DNA of 64,000 bases from Terrisporobacter vanillatitrophus (GTDB lineage: Bacteria; Bacillota; Clostridia; Peptostreptococcales; Peptostreptococcaceae), in the NCBI RefSeq assembly GCF_051148895.1, contig NZ_CP154625.1:62001-126000 (forward strand), written 5' to 3'. Below are positions 34,147 through 42,634 of the stretch, piece by piece. The notes under the pieces were generated by a model. The model did not search any database. It had not been told where the DNA came from and was given only the letters and a program-made list of their open reading frames with translations. How positions within the stretch are numbered: position 1 is the first letter of the stretch; each line of letters begins with the position of its first letter. Made by a program: the position numbers and the translations under genes.

Positions 34147-34401
34147 ATGGAAAGAGGAAGAAGAAAAGTTAGAATAGGCCGTGTTGTAAGTAACAAAATG
34201 GATAAAACTATAGTAGTTGCTGTTGAAGATTTCGTACGTCATGAGTTATATAACAAGCCTGTTAAAAGAACTAAAAAGTTCAAGGCTCACGATGAAAACA
34301 ATGTATGTTCAATCGGAGATAGAGTTAAGATAATGGAAACTAGACCGTTATCAAGAGATAAACACTTCAGACTAGTAGAAGTTATCGAAAAGGTTAAATA
34401 G
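34147..34401 (+). CDS. rpsQ: 30S ribosomal protein S17
   Basis: S17 is an early-binding 30S protein with an OB fold. The 84-residue protein includes RIGRVVSNKMDKTIVVAVED, KRTKKFKAHDE and GDRVKIMETRPLSRDKHFRL, all typical. GAGAGGAGG lies about eleven bases before the ATG. Confidence 0.97.
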   Translation: MERGRRKVRIGRVVSNKMDKTIVVAVEDFVRHELYNKPVKRTKKFKAHDENNVCSIGDRVKIMETRPLSRDKHFRLVEVIEKVK

Positions 34402-34426
34402 TTTTTCGAAAAGGAGGTATTACGAT

Positions 34427-34795
34427 ATGGTACAACAAGAATCACGTTTAAAAGTTGCTGACAATTCTGGTGCAAAGGAACTTTTATGTATCCGTGTATT
34501 AGGTGGAAGTAAAAGAAGATATGGTAACGTAGGTGACGTAATCGTTGCTACTGTTAAAAGTGCAACACCTGGTGGAGTTGTAAAAAAAGGTAAAGTTGTT
34601 AAAGCTGTTATAGTTAGAACAAAAAAAGGTATGAAGCGTAACGACGGATCTTATATAGCATTTGATGAAAATGCTGCAGTTATAATAAAAGACGACAAAA
34701 CTCCAGTAGGAACTCGTATATTCGGGCCTGTTGCAAGAGAGTTAAGAGATCATGAATTTATGAAAATAGTATCTCTTGCTCCAGAAGTACTATAA
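34427..34795 (+). CDS. rplN: 50S ribosomal protein L14
   Basis: L14 forms an intersubunit bridge and is the docking site of silencing factor RsfS. The 122-residue protein begins MVQQESRLKVADNSGAKELL and ends with RELRDHEFMKIVSLAPEVL. AAAGGAGGT precedes the ATG. Confidence 0.97.
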   Translation: MVQQESRLKVADNSGAKELLCIRVLGGSKRRYGNVGDVIVATVKSATPGGVVKKGKVVKAVIVRTKKGMKRNDGSYIAFDENAAVIIKDDKTPVGTRIFGPVARELRDHEFMKIVSLAPEVL

Positions 34796-34814
34796 TAAGG
34801 AGGTGCAATAGGAC

Positions 34815-35123
34815 ATGATGCGTGTTAAAAGAGAAGATACAGTTGTTGTTATAGCTGGTAAAGATAAAGGTAAAACAGGGAAAGTTGTTAAAGTATTCCC
34901 TAAGACTAATAAAGTAATAGTTGAAGGTGTTAACGTTGTAACTAAACACCAAAAACCAAGTGCTATAAACCCACAAGGTGGAATAGTAAACAAAGAGGCT
35001 GCTATACACGTTTCAAATGTAATGCCAGTTGATCCTGAAACAGGAAAAGGAACAAGAGTTAGATTTGAAATGAAAGACGGTAAAAAAGTTAGAGTAGCAG
35101 TTAAGAGCGGAAAAGAAATATAA
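34815..35123 (+). CDS. rplX: 50S ribosomal protein L24
   Basis: L24 is an assembly initiator. The 102-residue protein has the KOW motif DTVVVIAGKDKGKTGKVVKV and then KHQKPSAINPQGGIV. Two ATG codons stand in a row; I take 34815, eleven bases after AAGGAGG, but 34818 is possible. Confidence 0.95.
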   Translation: MMRVKREDTVVVIAGKDKGKTGKVVKVFPKTNKVIVEGVNVVTKHQKPSAINPQGGIVNKEAAIHVSNVMPVDPETGKGTRVRFEMKDGKKVRVAVKSGKEI

Positions 35124-35148
35124 TATAGCTTGAAAGGAGGGTCCTTAA

Positions 35149-35691
35149 ATGGCTTCTAGATTACAAGAAAAATACAATAAAGAAGTTGCTCCAGCGATGA
35201 TGGAGAAATTTGGATACAAAAACATAATGGAAATACCTAAATTAGATAAAATAGTTATCAATATGGGTGTTGGAAATGCTAAAGAAAATCCAAAAGGATT
35301 AGAAAAAGCAGTAGAAGAAATGGAAATAATATCTGGTCAAAAACCAGTTATAACTAGAGCTAGAAAATCAGTAGCTAACTTTAAATTAAGAGAAGATATG
35401 CCAATAGGTGCAAAAGTTACATTAAGAGCTGACAAAATGTACTACTTCTTAGATAAATTAGTTTCTGTTTCTTTACCAAGAGTTAGAGACTTCAGAGGAA
35501 TTAATCCTAACGCTTTCGATGGTAGAGGAAACTACGCTTTAGGTGTTAAAGAGCAATTAATATTCCCAGAAATAGAATATGATAAAATAGATCAAGTTAG
35601 AGGAATGGATGTAATATTCGTTACTACAGCTAAAACAGACGAAGAAGCTCGTGAATTATTAAAATTATTAGGAATGCCATTTTCTAAATAA
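35149..35691 (+). CDS. rplE: 50S ribosomal protein L5
   Basis: L5 binds 5S rRNA in the central protuberance. The 180-residue protein begins MASRLQEKYNKEVAPAMMEK and has KIVINMGVGNA and the loop RVRDFRGINPNAFDGRGNY. AAAGGAGGG lies before the ATG. Confidence 0.97.
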   Translation: MASRLQEKYNKEVAPAMMEKFGYKNIMEIPKLDKIVINMGVGNAKENPKGLEKAVEEMEIISGQKPVITRARKSVANFKLREDMPIGAKVTLRADKMYYFLDKLVSVSLPRVRDFRGINPNAFDGRGNYALGVKEQLIFPEIEYDKIDQVRGMDVIFVTTAKTDEEARELLKLLGMPFSK

Positions 35692-35708
35692 TTAAAGGAG
35701 GGATTCCA

Positions 35709-35894
35709 GTGGCTAGAAAAGCGATGGTTGTAAAGCAACAAAAAAAGCAAAAGTATTCAACAAGAGAATACACTAGATGCTCAATATGTGGTAGACCACA
35801 TTCTGTAATAAGAAACTTTGGTATATGCCGTATATGCTTCAGAGAATTAGCTTATAAAGGTCAAATACCTGGTGTAAGAAAAGCAAGTTGGTAA
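35709..35894 (+). CDS. rpsN: 30S ribosomal protein S14, zinc-binding form
   Basis: S14 of the 30S head. The short 61-residue form has a zinc ribbon CSICGRPHSVIRNFGICRIC, typical of Gram-positive type Z S14. It starts at GTG 35709, with AAAGGAGGG upstream; no ATG start would keep the conserved MARKAM N-terminus. Confidence 0.96.
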   Translation: MARKAMVVKQQKKQKYSTREYTRCSICGRPHSVIRNFGICRICFRELAYKGQIPGVRKASW

Positions 35895-35925
35895 GATTTT
35901 TTTAAACTGAAAGGAGGGTTTCAAT

Positions 35926-36324
35926 ATGACAATGACAGATCCAATTGCAGATATGCTGACTCGTATAAGAAATGCGAACACTGTTAAGCATGAAACTGTT
36001 GACGTTCCTGCTTCTAACATAAAGAAAGAGATAGTTAGAATCTTATTAGAAGAAGGTTTCGTTAGAGGTTATGATGTTATAGAAGATGAAAAACAAGGAA
36101 TAATAAGAATACAATTAAAGTACGGACAATCAGGCGAAAGAGTTATACAAGGTATAAAGAGAATATCTAAACCTGGTATGAGAGTTTATACAAATGCTTA
36201 TGAAGTACCAAAGGTATTAAATGGATTAGGAATATCTATAATATCTACTTCAAAAGGTATATTAACTGATAGACAAGCAAGAAAAGAAAATGTTGGTGGA
36301 GAAGTAATCTGCTACGTTTGGTAA
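35926..36324 (+). CDS. rpsH: 30S ribosomal protein S8
   Basis: S8 binds helix 21 of 16S rRNA; in E. coli it represses the spc operon. The 132-residue protein begins MTMTDPIADMLTRIRNAN and ends with RKENVGGEVICYVW, both hallmarks. AAAGGAGGG lies before the ATG. Confidence 0.97.
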   Translation: MTMTDPIADMLTRIRNANTVKHETVDVPASNIKKEIVRILLEEGFVRGYDVIEDEKQGIIRIQLKYGQSGERVIQGIKRISKPGMRVYTNAYEVPKVLNGLGISIISTSKGILTDRQARKENVGGEVICYVW

Positions 36325-36353
36325 TCAATCGAACTAAGTAAGGAGGTGCGACT

Positions 36354-36896
36354 ATGTCAAGAATAGGTGTTAAACCAATAACAGTACCAGCTGGTGTTGA
36401 AGTTACTATAGCTGCTGATAATACAGTAACTGTAAAAGGACCTAAAGGAACTTTAACAAAACAATTTGATGGTGCTTTAACTATAAAACAAGAAGGAAAT
36501 GTTATAACTGTTGAAAGACCAACAAATAACAAACAACACAGATCATTACACGGATTAACTAGAACTTTAATAGATAACATGGTAATAGGAGTTAATGCTG
36601 GTTTCGAAAAGAAATTAGAATTAGTAGGTGTTGGATACAGAGTACAAAAGCAAGGAAATAAATTAGTTATGAACTTAGGATACTCTCATCCAGTTGAAAT
36701 GGTAGATCCAGAAGGAATAACTGTAGAATCTCCAAATCAAACTGAATTAGTAGTAAAAGGTATAGACAAGCAATTAGTTGGTAACTATGCTGCTAAAATA
36801 AGAGACTGGAGAAAACCAGAGCCATACAAAGGTAAAGGTATAAGATACGCTGGTGAAGTTGTAAGACGTAAAGAAGGTAAAACTGGTAAAAAGTAA
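36354..36896 (+). CDS. rplF: 50S ribosomal protein L6
   Basis: L6 lies near the factor-binding site. The 180-residue protein has two related domains. It begins MSRIGVKPITVPAGVEV and has the conserved C-terminal RKPEPYKGKGIRYAGE. AAGGAGGTG precedes the ATG. Confidence 0.97.
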   Translation: MSRIGVKPITVPAGVEVTIAADNTVTVKGPKGTLTKQFDGALTIKQEGNVITVERPTNNKQHRSLHGLTRTLIDNMVIGVNAGFEKKLELVGVGYRVQKQGNKLVMNLGYSHPVEMVDPEGITVESPNQTELVVKGIDKQLVGNYAAKIRDWRKPEPYKGKGIRYAGEVVRRKEGKTGKK

Positions 36897-36931
36897 GCCT
36901 AATTAAATAAAGGTTGAAAGGAGTGAGCTCA

Positions 36932-37300
36932 ATGTTAAAGAAAGCTGATAAAAATGCTATAAGACTTCAAAGACATAAGAGAGTAAGAAGAAAAATATCT
37001 GGAACTACTCAAAGACCAAGATTATGTATATTTAGAAGTTCAAACAATATATATGCTCAAATAATAGATGACACTAATAGAGTAACTCTTGTTGCTGCTT
37101 CTTCTTTAGAAGCTGATGTTAAGGGTGCTGTTAATCATACAGGAAACAAAGAAGCAGCTAAATTAGTTGGACAATTAGTAGCTAAGAAAGCTGTAGAAAA
37201 AGGTATAACTGAAGTTGTATTCGACAGAGGTGGATACTTATATCATGGAAGAATAAAAGAATTAGCTGAAGCTGCAAGAGAAGCTGGTCTTAAATTCTAA
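36932..37300 (+). CDS. rplR: 50S ribosomal protein L18
   Basis: L18 binds 5S rRNA together with L5. The 122-residue protein has RLQRHKRVRRKISGTTQRPR and VFDRGGYLYHGRIKELAEAAREAGL without the last residue. I choose the ATG at 36932, after AAAGGAGTGA; an in-frame TTG at 36914 overlaps the binding site. Confidence 0.96.
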   Translation: MLKKADKNAIRLQRHKRVRRKISGTTQRPRLCIFRSSNNIYAQIIDDTNRVTLVAASSLEADVKGAVNHTGNKEAAKLVGQLVAKKAVEKGITEVVFDRGGYLYHGRIKELAEAAREAGLKF

Positions 37301-37322
37301 TTAAAAAAGGAGGGACATGCAC

Positions 37323-37829
37323 ATGCGTCGTAAATTAATAGATGCGAGACAACTAGACTTACAAGAAAAAGTTGTTGAAGTTAGACGTGTTACTAAAGTT
37401 GTTAAAGGTGGTAGAAACTTTAGATTCGCAGCTTTAGTAGTTGTTGGAGATGAAAACGGACACGTTGGAATAGGTTCTGGAAAAGCTATGGAAGTTCCAG
37501 ATGCTATAAGAAAAGCAGTAGAAGATGCTAAAAAGAATCTTATAAGAGTACCTATGGTAGGAACTACTATACCTCACGAAGTTATCGGACACTTCGGTGC
37601 TGGAAGAATAATAATAATGCCAGCTCAAGAAGGTACAGGGGTTATCGCTGGTGGTGCTGCTAGAGACTTATTAGAATTAGCTGGATTAAAAGACGTTAGA
37701 GCGAAATGCTTAGGAACTAGAAATCCAAGAAACTTAGTAAATGCTACAATAGAAGGACTTAAATCTCTTAAAACAGCTGAAGGTGTAGCTGCACTAAGAG
37801 GTAAAAAAGTTGAAGATCTTTTAGGCTAA
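37323..37829 (+). CDS. rpsE: 30S ribosomal protein S5
   Basis: S5 supports decoding fidelity and the mRNA entry helicase. The 168-residue protein has the N-terminal dsRNA-binding-like domain (RVTKVVKGGRNFRFAALVVV) and then GVIAGGAARDLLELAGLKDV. ATG 37323 is nine bases after GGAGG; the in-frame ATG at 37317 is only three bases away and less likely. Confidence 0.96.
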   Translation: MRRKLIDARQLDLQEKVVEVRRVTKVVKGGRNFRFAALVVVGDENGHVGIGSGKAMEVPDAIRKAVEDAKKNLIRVPMVGTTIPHEVIGHFGAGRIIIMPAQEGTGVIAGGAARDLLELAGLKDVRAKCLGTRNPRNLVNATIEGLKSLKTAEGVAALRGKKVEDLLG

Positions 37830-37843
37830 GGAGGTAGTGTGAA

Positions 37844-38029
37844 ATGGCTAAATTACAAATCAAATTAGTTAGAAGTACAATAGGAACTACTCCTAACCAA
37901 AGAAAAAACGTGGAAGCGTTAGGATTAACAAAAAGAGAACAAGTAGTTGTTAAAGAAGATAATGCTCAAATGAGAGGTATGATCAAAAAAGTTAGTCACT
38001 TAGTTGAAATAACTGAAATAACTGAATAA
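37844..38029 (+). CDS. rpmD: 50S ribosomal protein L30
   Basis: A small 50S protein of 61 residues. LVRSTIGTTPNQRKNVEALG is the L30 signature. AAGGAGGT sits before the ATG, 15 bases after rpsE. Confidence 0.96.
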   Translation: MAKLQIKLVRSTIGTTPNQRKNVEALGLTKREQVVVKEDNAQMRGMIKKVSHLVEITEITE

Positions 38030-38061
38030 TTTATATACGGAATAAGAAGGAGGTGCAATCC

Positions 38062-38505
38062 ATGAAACTACATGAGTTAAAACCTGCTAAAGGAGCAGTA
38101 AAAGCTAAGAAAAGATTAGGTAGAGGTACTGCTACTGGTCAAGGTAAAACTGCAGGACGTGGACAAAAAGGACAAAAGTCTCGTTCAGGTGGTGGAGTTA
38201 GAGTAGGATTCGAAGGTGGACAAATGCCACTTGCTAGAAGATTACCTAAAAGAGGTTTCACAAATATATTTAAAAAGCAATATACAGAAGTTAATGTTGA
38301 ACTTTTAAATAGATTCGAAAATGGTACTGAGGTAACTGCAGAATTATTAAAATCTACAGGTGCTGTAAGTAAAATAGAAAAAGACGGTATAAAAATATTA
38401 GGACAAGGAAATCTTGAAAAAGCTGTTACAGTTAAAGCTGCTAAATTCACAGCATCAGCTCAAGAGAAAATAGAAAAAGCTGGAGGAAAAGCTGAATTAG
38501 TATAA
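38062..38505 (+). CDS. rplO: 50S ribosomal protein L15
   Basis: L15 is a late-assembly 50S protein. The 147-residue protein begins MKLHELKPAKGAVKAKKRLG and has the glycine-rich rRNA-binding tail GRGQKGQKSRSGGGVRVGFE. I choose the ATG at 38062, after AGAAGGAGGTG; an in-frame GTG at 38053 overlaps that site. Confidence 0.97.
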   Translation: MKLHELKPAKGAVKAKKRLGRGTATGQGKTAGRGQKGQKSRSGGGVRVGFEGGQMPLARRLPKRGFTNIFKKQYTEVNVELLNRFENGTEVTAELLKSTGAVSKIEKDGIKILGQGNLEKAVTVKAAKFTASAQEKIEKAGGKAELV

Positions 38506-38540
38506 TTTAAGCTTTCTAGCAATACTTGTGGGGTGATTAC

Positions 38541-39809
38541 GTGCTATCAAAGATAAAACAATCTTGGAAAGTTAAAGATGTAAGAAAAAGAATCTTATAT
38601 ACCCTAATGATGATTCTAATATTTAGAATAGGTACTACTATACCAGTTCCTGGAGTCAATACCAGTATTATAAAGGATATGGTAGGCAACAATAGCCTAC
38701 TTTCCCTATATAATATGTTTGTTGGGGGCGCTTTCAGTAACTTTACTCTATTTGCATTAGGTATAGGGCCGTTTATTACAGCTTCAATTATTATACAGCT
38801 TCTTACAATCGGGTTTGATAGTTTAAAAGAACTACAAAAGTCTGGTGAAGAAGGTAGAAAAAAAATGAATGCATATACTAGATATACAGCTTTAGCATTA
38901 GGGTTTGTACAAGCTATAGGTATTACACTAGGGATTGTAAGATCAGCTTTAGCATCTGATAGCATATTTTTCATTTTAACAGTTATAGTAACTTTAGTTG
39001 CCGGCAGTATGCTTGTAATGTGGATGGGTGACAGAATTACTGAAAAAGGTTTAGGTAATGGTAGTTCAATTATAATATTCGTTGGTATTATATCAAGAAT
39101 ACCAACAGATCTAATTGGAACTGTAAAAGATGTAAATCAAGGAAGTTTAGCTTTATGGGCTGCAATGTTAATTGTTGTTGTAATGCTAATAACTATAATG
39201 GCAGTAACATATATAAATGAAGCAGTTAGAAAAATTCCAGTGCAATATGCTAAGAGAGTTGTTGGAAGAAAGTTATATGGAGGAGACAGTTCTCATATAC
39301 CAATGAAAGTAAACCAATCAGGTGTTATGCCAATAATATTTGCTAGTTCACTTTTAGCTTTTCCACAAACTATAGCAGTGTTCATGGGAGAAAGTGCTCA
39401 AACATTTGTATCAACTTACCTAAGTACAAGTTCAAACATAGGTTTTTGGATATATAGATCTTTAGAAGTTCTATTGATAGTATTTTTCTCATATTTCTAC
39501 ACTACTATATCATTCAATACTGAAGATATAGCAGAAAATATGAAAAACAATGGTGGATTTATTCCTGGAGTAAGACCTGGAATGCCTACAATTGATTATC
39601 TAAATAAAATATTATCAAAGCTAACATTAGCAGGAGCTGTATTCTTGGCTATAATTGCGATGATACCAGCATTCACAGTACATTTCTTGAATGTTCAAAT
39701 GAGCTTAGCTGGAACGTCTATACTAATCGTTGTAGGGGTAGCTCTTGAACTTAAGAGACAATTAGAGTCACACCTTGTTATGAGAAGTTATCAAGGATTT
39801 TTAAAATAA
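38541..39809 (+). CDS. secY: preprotein translocase channel SecY
   Basis: SecY is the protein-conducting membrane channel. The 422-residue protein has ten hydrophobic helices. It begins MLSKIKQSWKVKDVRKRILY, has the plug region (PGVNTSIIKDM) and the cytoplasmic loop QYAKRVVGRKLYGGDSSHIP. It starts at GTG 38541, after GGGGTGA; the in-frame TTG at 38526 has no binding site. It is followed by adk, as in many Firmicutes spc operons. Confidence 0.96.
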   Translation: MLSKIKQSWKVKDVRKRILYTLMMILIFRIGTTIPVPGVNTSIIKDMVGNNSLLSLYNMFVGGAFSNFTLFALGIGPFITASIIIQLLTIGFDSLKELQKSGEEGRKKMNAYTRYTALALGFVQAIGITLGIVRSALASDSIFFILTVIVTLVAGSMLVMWMGDRITEKGLGNGSSIIIFVGIISRIPTDLIGTVKDVNQGSLALWAAMLIVVVMLITIMAVTYINEAVRKIPVQYAKRVVGRKLYGGDSSHIPMKVNQSGVMPIIFASSLLAFPQTIAVFMGESAQTFVSTYLSTSSNIGFWIYRSLEVLLIVFFSYFYTTISFNTEDIAENMKNNGGFIPGVRPGMPTIDYLNKILSKLTLAGAVFLAIIAMIPAFTVHFLNVQMSLAGTSILIVVGVALELKRQLESHLVMRSYQGFLK

Positions 39810-39824
39810 ATTGGAGATGATAGT

Positions 39825-40475
39825 ATGAGACTTATATTATTAGGACCTCCTGGGGCTGGTAAAGGTACTCAAGCTGCAGGAATAGTTGAAAAATACCAAA
39901 TACCTCATATATCAACAGGAGATATATTCAGAAAAAATATAAAAGAAGGAACAGATCTTGGAAAAAAAGCTAAAGAGTTTATGGACCAAGGGTTATTAGT
40001 TCCTGATGAATTAACTGTAGGATTAGTTACAGATAGATTATCTCAAGATGATTGTAAAAACGGGTTCATGTTAGATGGATTCCCAAGAAATGTAGCTCAA
40101 GCTGAACAGTTAGATGCTTTCCTAAAAGATACAGGAATGGCATTAGATAAAGTTATCAACATAGAAGTTGATAAAGAAAAATTAGTAGCAAGAGCAGTTG
40201 GTAGAAGAATCTGCAAATCTTGTGGTGCTACTTACCATATAGAATTTAACCCTTCGAAAGAAGAAGGAGTTTGTGATATATGTAAAGGTGAGCTTTATCA
40301 AAGAGCTGACGACAATGAAGAAACTGTATCAAAAAGAATACAAGTTTACTTAGATGAAACAAAACCATTAGCTGATTATTATTCTAAAGCAGGTATAATA
40401 GCTTATATAAATGGTCAACAATCTATAGATAAAGTATTTAATGATATAGTGTCTGCTTTAGAAAGTAGTAAATAA
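39825..40475 (+). CDS. adk: adenylate kinase with zinc-type lid
   Basis: Adk converts AMP and ATP to two ADP. The 216-residue protein has the P-loop LGPPGAGKGTQA, the DGFPRNVAQAEQLD segment, and a lid with four cysteines (CKSCGATYH and CDICK) that binds structural zinc, usual in Gram-positives. It sits between secY and map, with only three bases to map. Confidence 0.97.
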   Translation: MRLILLGPPGAGKGTQAAGIVEKYQIPHISTGDIFRKNIKEGTDLGKKAKEFMDQGLLVPDELTVGLVTDRLSQDDCKNGFMLDGFPRNVAQAEQLDAFLKDTGMALDKVINIEVDKEKLVARAVGRRICKSCGATYHIEFNPSKEEGVCDICKGELYQRADDNEETVSKRIQVYLDETKPLADYYSKAGIIAYINGQQSIDKVFNDIVSALESSK

Positions 40476-40478
40476 TTA

Positions 40479-41225
40479 ATGATTATTATAAAATCTAAAT
40501 CAGAAATTGAACTTATGAGGGAAGCGGGGAAAATCGTCGCTGACACTCATGAAGTTATTAGAGAGGCTATTATTCCGGGAATATCTACTTTAGAGTTAGA
40601 TAAAATAGCTGAAGAAAATATAAAAAAATATAATGCAGTACCATCTTTTAAAGGCTATGGAGGATTTTCAGGAAGTATATGTGCTTCTATTAACAACAAA
40701 GTTGTGCATGGAATTCCTGGTAATGAAATAGTAAAAGAGGGAGACATTATAAGTATAGATATAGGCGCCTATTATAAAGGATACCATGGTGACTCTGCGA
40801 AGACTCATGGAGTTGGCCTGATATCTGAAGAAAATAGGAAGCTCATAGAAGTTACTAAAGAAAGCTTCTATGAAGGACTTGAATTGGCGAAAGTTGGACA
40901 TAGACTTTCGGATATCTCACACACAATACAAGCACACACAGAAAAAAATGGTTTTTCGGTAGTTAGGTCATTAGTTGGACATGGGATTGGTAAAGATCTT
41001 CATGAATCTCCAAATATTCCAAACTATGGTAAACCTAATAAAGGTCCTGTGCTAAAATCAGGAATGGTATTAGCTATAGAACCTATGATTAATCAAGGCA
41101 GTCACCATGTTTACTGTTTAGCCGATGGTTGGACAATAGTAACGGGAGATGGAAAAAATTCTGCTCACTATGAGCACACGATAGCAATAACAGAGGATGA
41201 ACCTCTTATATTAACTAGTTTATAA
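40479..41225 (+). CDS. map: methionine aminopeptidase type I
   Basis: Map removes the initiator methionine from new proteins. The 248-residue protein has the metal ligands in order: the Asp of SIDIGAYYKGYHGDSAKT, the His of GHGIGKDLHESPNIPNYG, the Glu of LAIEPM and the Glu near HYEHTIAIT. The ribosome binding site is poor, and the start is three bases after the adk stop, which suggests coupling. About 80 bases with a candidate promoter follow. Confidence 0.96.
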   Translation: MIIIKSKSEIELMREAGKIVADTHEVIREAIIPGISTLELDKIAEENIKKYNAVPSFKGYGGFSGSICASINNKVVHGIPGNEIVKEGDIISIDIGAYYKGYHGDSAKTHGVGLISEENRKLIEVTKESFYEGLELAKVGHRLSDISHTIQAHTEKNGFSVVRSLVGHGIGKDLHESPNIPNYGKPNKGPVLKSGMVLAIEPMINQGSHHVYCLADGWTIVTGDGKNSAHYEHTIAITEDEPLILTSL

Positions 41226-41246
41226 AACGGATAGTATAATGCTATC
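41211..41246 (+). promoter_or_regulatory. candidate infA promoter with inverted repeat around the -10
   Basis: TTAACT (41211-41216), 18 bases, TATAAT (41235-41240). The -10 is flanked by GATAG (41230-41234) and CTATC (41242-41246). This repeats, in a smaller form, the arrangement at sigH. Confidence 0.45.
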
Positions 41247-41303
41247 ACAAAAATTGCATTTAGTTCTAAGTATTTAAATGTAAAATGGAGGGCTGATTAT
41301 ATA

Positions 41304-41522
41304 ATGGCCAAAAAAGATGTTATAGAATTTGAAGGTACAGTTATTGAAAACTTACCAAACGCTATGTTTAAAGTTAGACTAGAAAATGGACATGAGGTAT
41401 TATGCCATTTATCTGGTAAGTTAAGAATGAACTTCATAAGAATTCTTGAAGGTGATAAGGTTAATGTTGAGCTTTCACCTTATGATCTTACAAGAGGAAG
41501 AATCACTTGGCGTAAGAAATAG
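41304..41522 (+). CDS. infA: translation initiation factor IF-1
   Basis: IF-1 binds the A site during initiation. The 72-residue OB-fold protein has DVIEFEGTVIENLPNAMFKV and ends with the DLTRGRITWR segment. GGAGGG lies about eleven bases before the ATG, slightly far. rpmJ follows after 29 bases. Confidence 0.97.
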   Translation: MAKKDVIEFEGTVIENLPNAMFKVRLENGHEVLCHLSGKLRMNFIRILEGDKVNVELSPYDLTRGRITWRKK

Positions 41523-41551
41523 GCTATGTACTAGTCTAAGGAGGGATAATA

Positions 41552-41665
41552 ATGAAGGTAAGACCATCAGTAAAACCAATGTGCGAAAAATGTAAAATCA
41601 TTAAAAGAAAAGGTAAAGTAATGGTTATATGTGAAAATCCTAAGCACAAACAAAAACAAGGATAA
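41552..41665 (+). CDS. rpmJ: 50S ribosomal protein L36
   Basis: The smallest ribosomal protein, 37 residues, beginning MKVRPSVKPMCEKCKIIKRK. The zinc ligands C11, C14, C27 and H32 are all present, so this is the zinc form. AAGGAGGG lies before the ATG. Confidence 0.96.
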   Translation: MKVRPSVKPMCEKCKIIKRKGKVMVICENPKHKQKQG

Positions 41666-41696
41666 GAAAATATTACTAGCATAAAGTCGCCAAATA

Positions 41697-41776
41697 TGTT
41701 ATAATGTTTAAATGTGACATTGACTGGATGCGTTGGAAATACAGTACTTGGATACTTTTTAACCAATATCCAAGTA
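41697..41776 (+). promoter_or_regulatory. extended -10 promoter and leader hairpin before rpsM
   Basis: TGTTATAAT (41697-41705) is an extended -10 element without a clear -35. Downstream, TACTTGGATA (41745-41754) pairs perfectly with TATCCAAGTA (41767-41776) around a 12-base loop. There is no T-run after it. It may control the alpha operon; S4 is the known regulator of that operon in E. coli, but no match to its site is claimed. Confidence 0.45.
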
Positions 41777-41820
41777 AAACAATTAAAAGGAAAATAACTA
41801 AGTCGTAGGAGGTGCAAGTA

Positions 41821-42192
41821 ATGGCAAGAATCGCTGGGGTAGATTTACCTAGAGAAAAAAGAGCGGAAATAGGCTTAACTTATATATATGGTATAGGTAG
41901 AGCGACTGCTAATGAAATATTAGCAAAAGCTGAGATAAATCCAGATGTAAGAATCAAAGATTTATCAGATGATGAAGTTAATACATTAAGAAGAATAATA
42001 GACACTGATTTCTTAGTTGAAGGTGACTTAAGAAGAGAAATCGCTTTAAATATAAAAAGATTAAGAGATATAAAATGCTACAGAGGTATAAGACATGCTA
42101 AAGGTTTACCGCTAAGAGGGCAAAAAACTAAGACTAACGCTAGAACTAGAAAAGGTCCTAGAAAAACTGTATCTCGTAAGAAGAAAAAATAA
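41821..42192 (+). CDS. rpsM: 30S ribosomal protein S13
   Basis: S13 contacts the P-site tRNA and the 50S subunit. The 123-residue protein begins MARIAGVDLPREKRAEIGLT and has RGIRHAKGLPLRGQKTKTNA near the end. I choose the ATG at 41821, after AGGAGGTG; an earlier start at 41812 overlaps it. Confidence 0.97.
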   Translation: MARIAGVDLPREKRAEIGLTYIYGIGRATANEILAKAEINPDVRIKDLSDDEVNTLRRIIDTDFLVEGDLRREIALNIKRLRDIKCYRGIRHAKGLPLRGQKTKTNARTRKGPRKTVSRKKKK

Positions 42193-42220
42193 TAAGTTAG
42201 GATAGGAGGGAAATCGAACA

Positions 42221-42619
42221 ATGGCTAAACAAAAAAAGAAAGTTACTCGTGTAAGAAGAAGAGAACGTAAAAACATAGACCGTGGTCATGCACATATACA
42301 ATCAACTTTTAACAACACTATAATTACTTTAACTGACGTTCATGGAAATGCTATATCATGGGCATCTTCAGGACAATTAGGATTTAAAGGATCAAGAAAA
42401 TCAACTCCATTTGCTTCTCAAATGGCTGCAGAAACTGCTGCTAAAGCTGCAATGGAACACGGTTTAAAAAGTGTTGAAGTATTCGTAAAAGGACCAGGTT
42501 CAGGAAGAGAAGCTGCTATAAGAGCTTTACAAGCTACTGGACTAGAAGTAACAATGATAAAAGATGTTACTCCAATCCCACACAACGGATGTAGACCACC
42601 AAAAAGAAGAAGAGTATAA
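42221..42619 (+). CDS. rpsK: 30S ribosomal protein S11
   Basis: S11 lies on the 30S platform near the E site. The 132-residue protein has AHIQSTFNNTIITLTDVHGN, VFVKGPGSGREAAIRAL and the C-terminal TPIPHNGCRPPKRRRV. TAGGAGGGA lies before the ATG. Confidence 0.97.
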   Translation: MAKQKKKVTRVRRRERKNIDRGHAHIQSTFNNTIITLTDVHGNAISWASSGQLGFKGSRKSTPFASQMAAETAAKAAMEHGLKSVEVFVKGPGSGREAAIRALQATGLEVTMIKDVTPIPHNGCRPPKRRRV

Positions 42620-42634
42620 TTAGGAGGTGTAATT

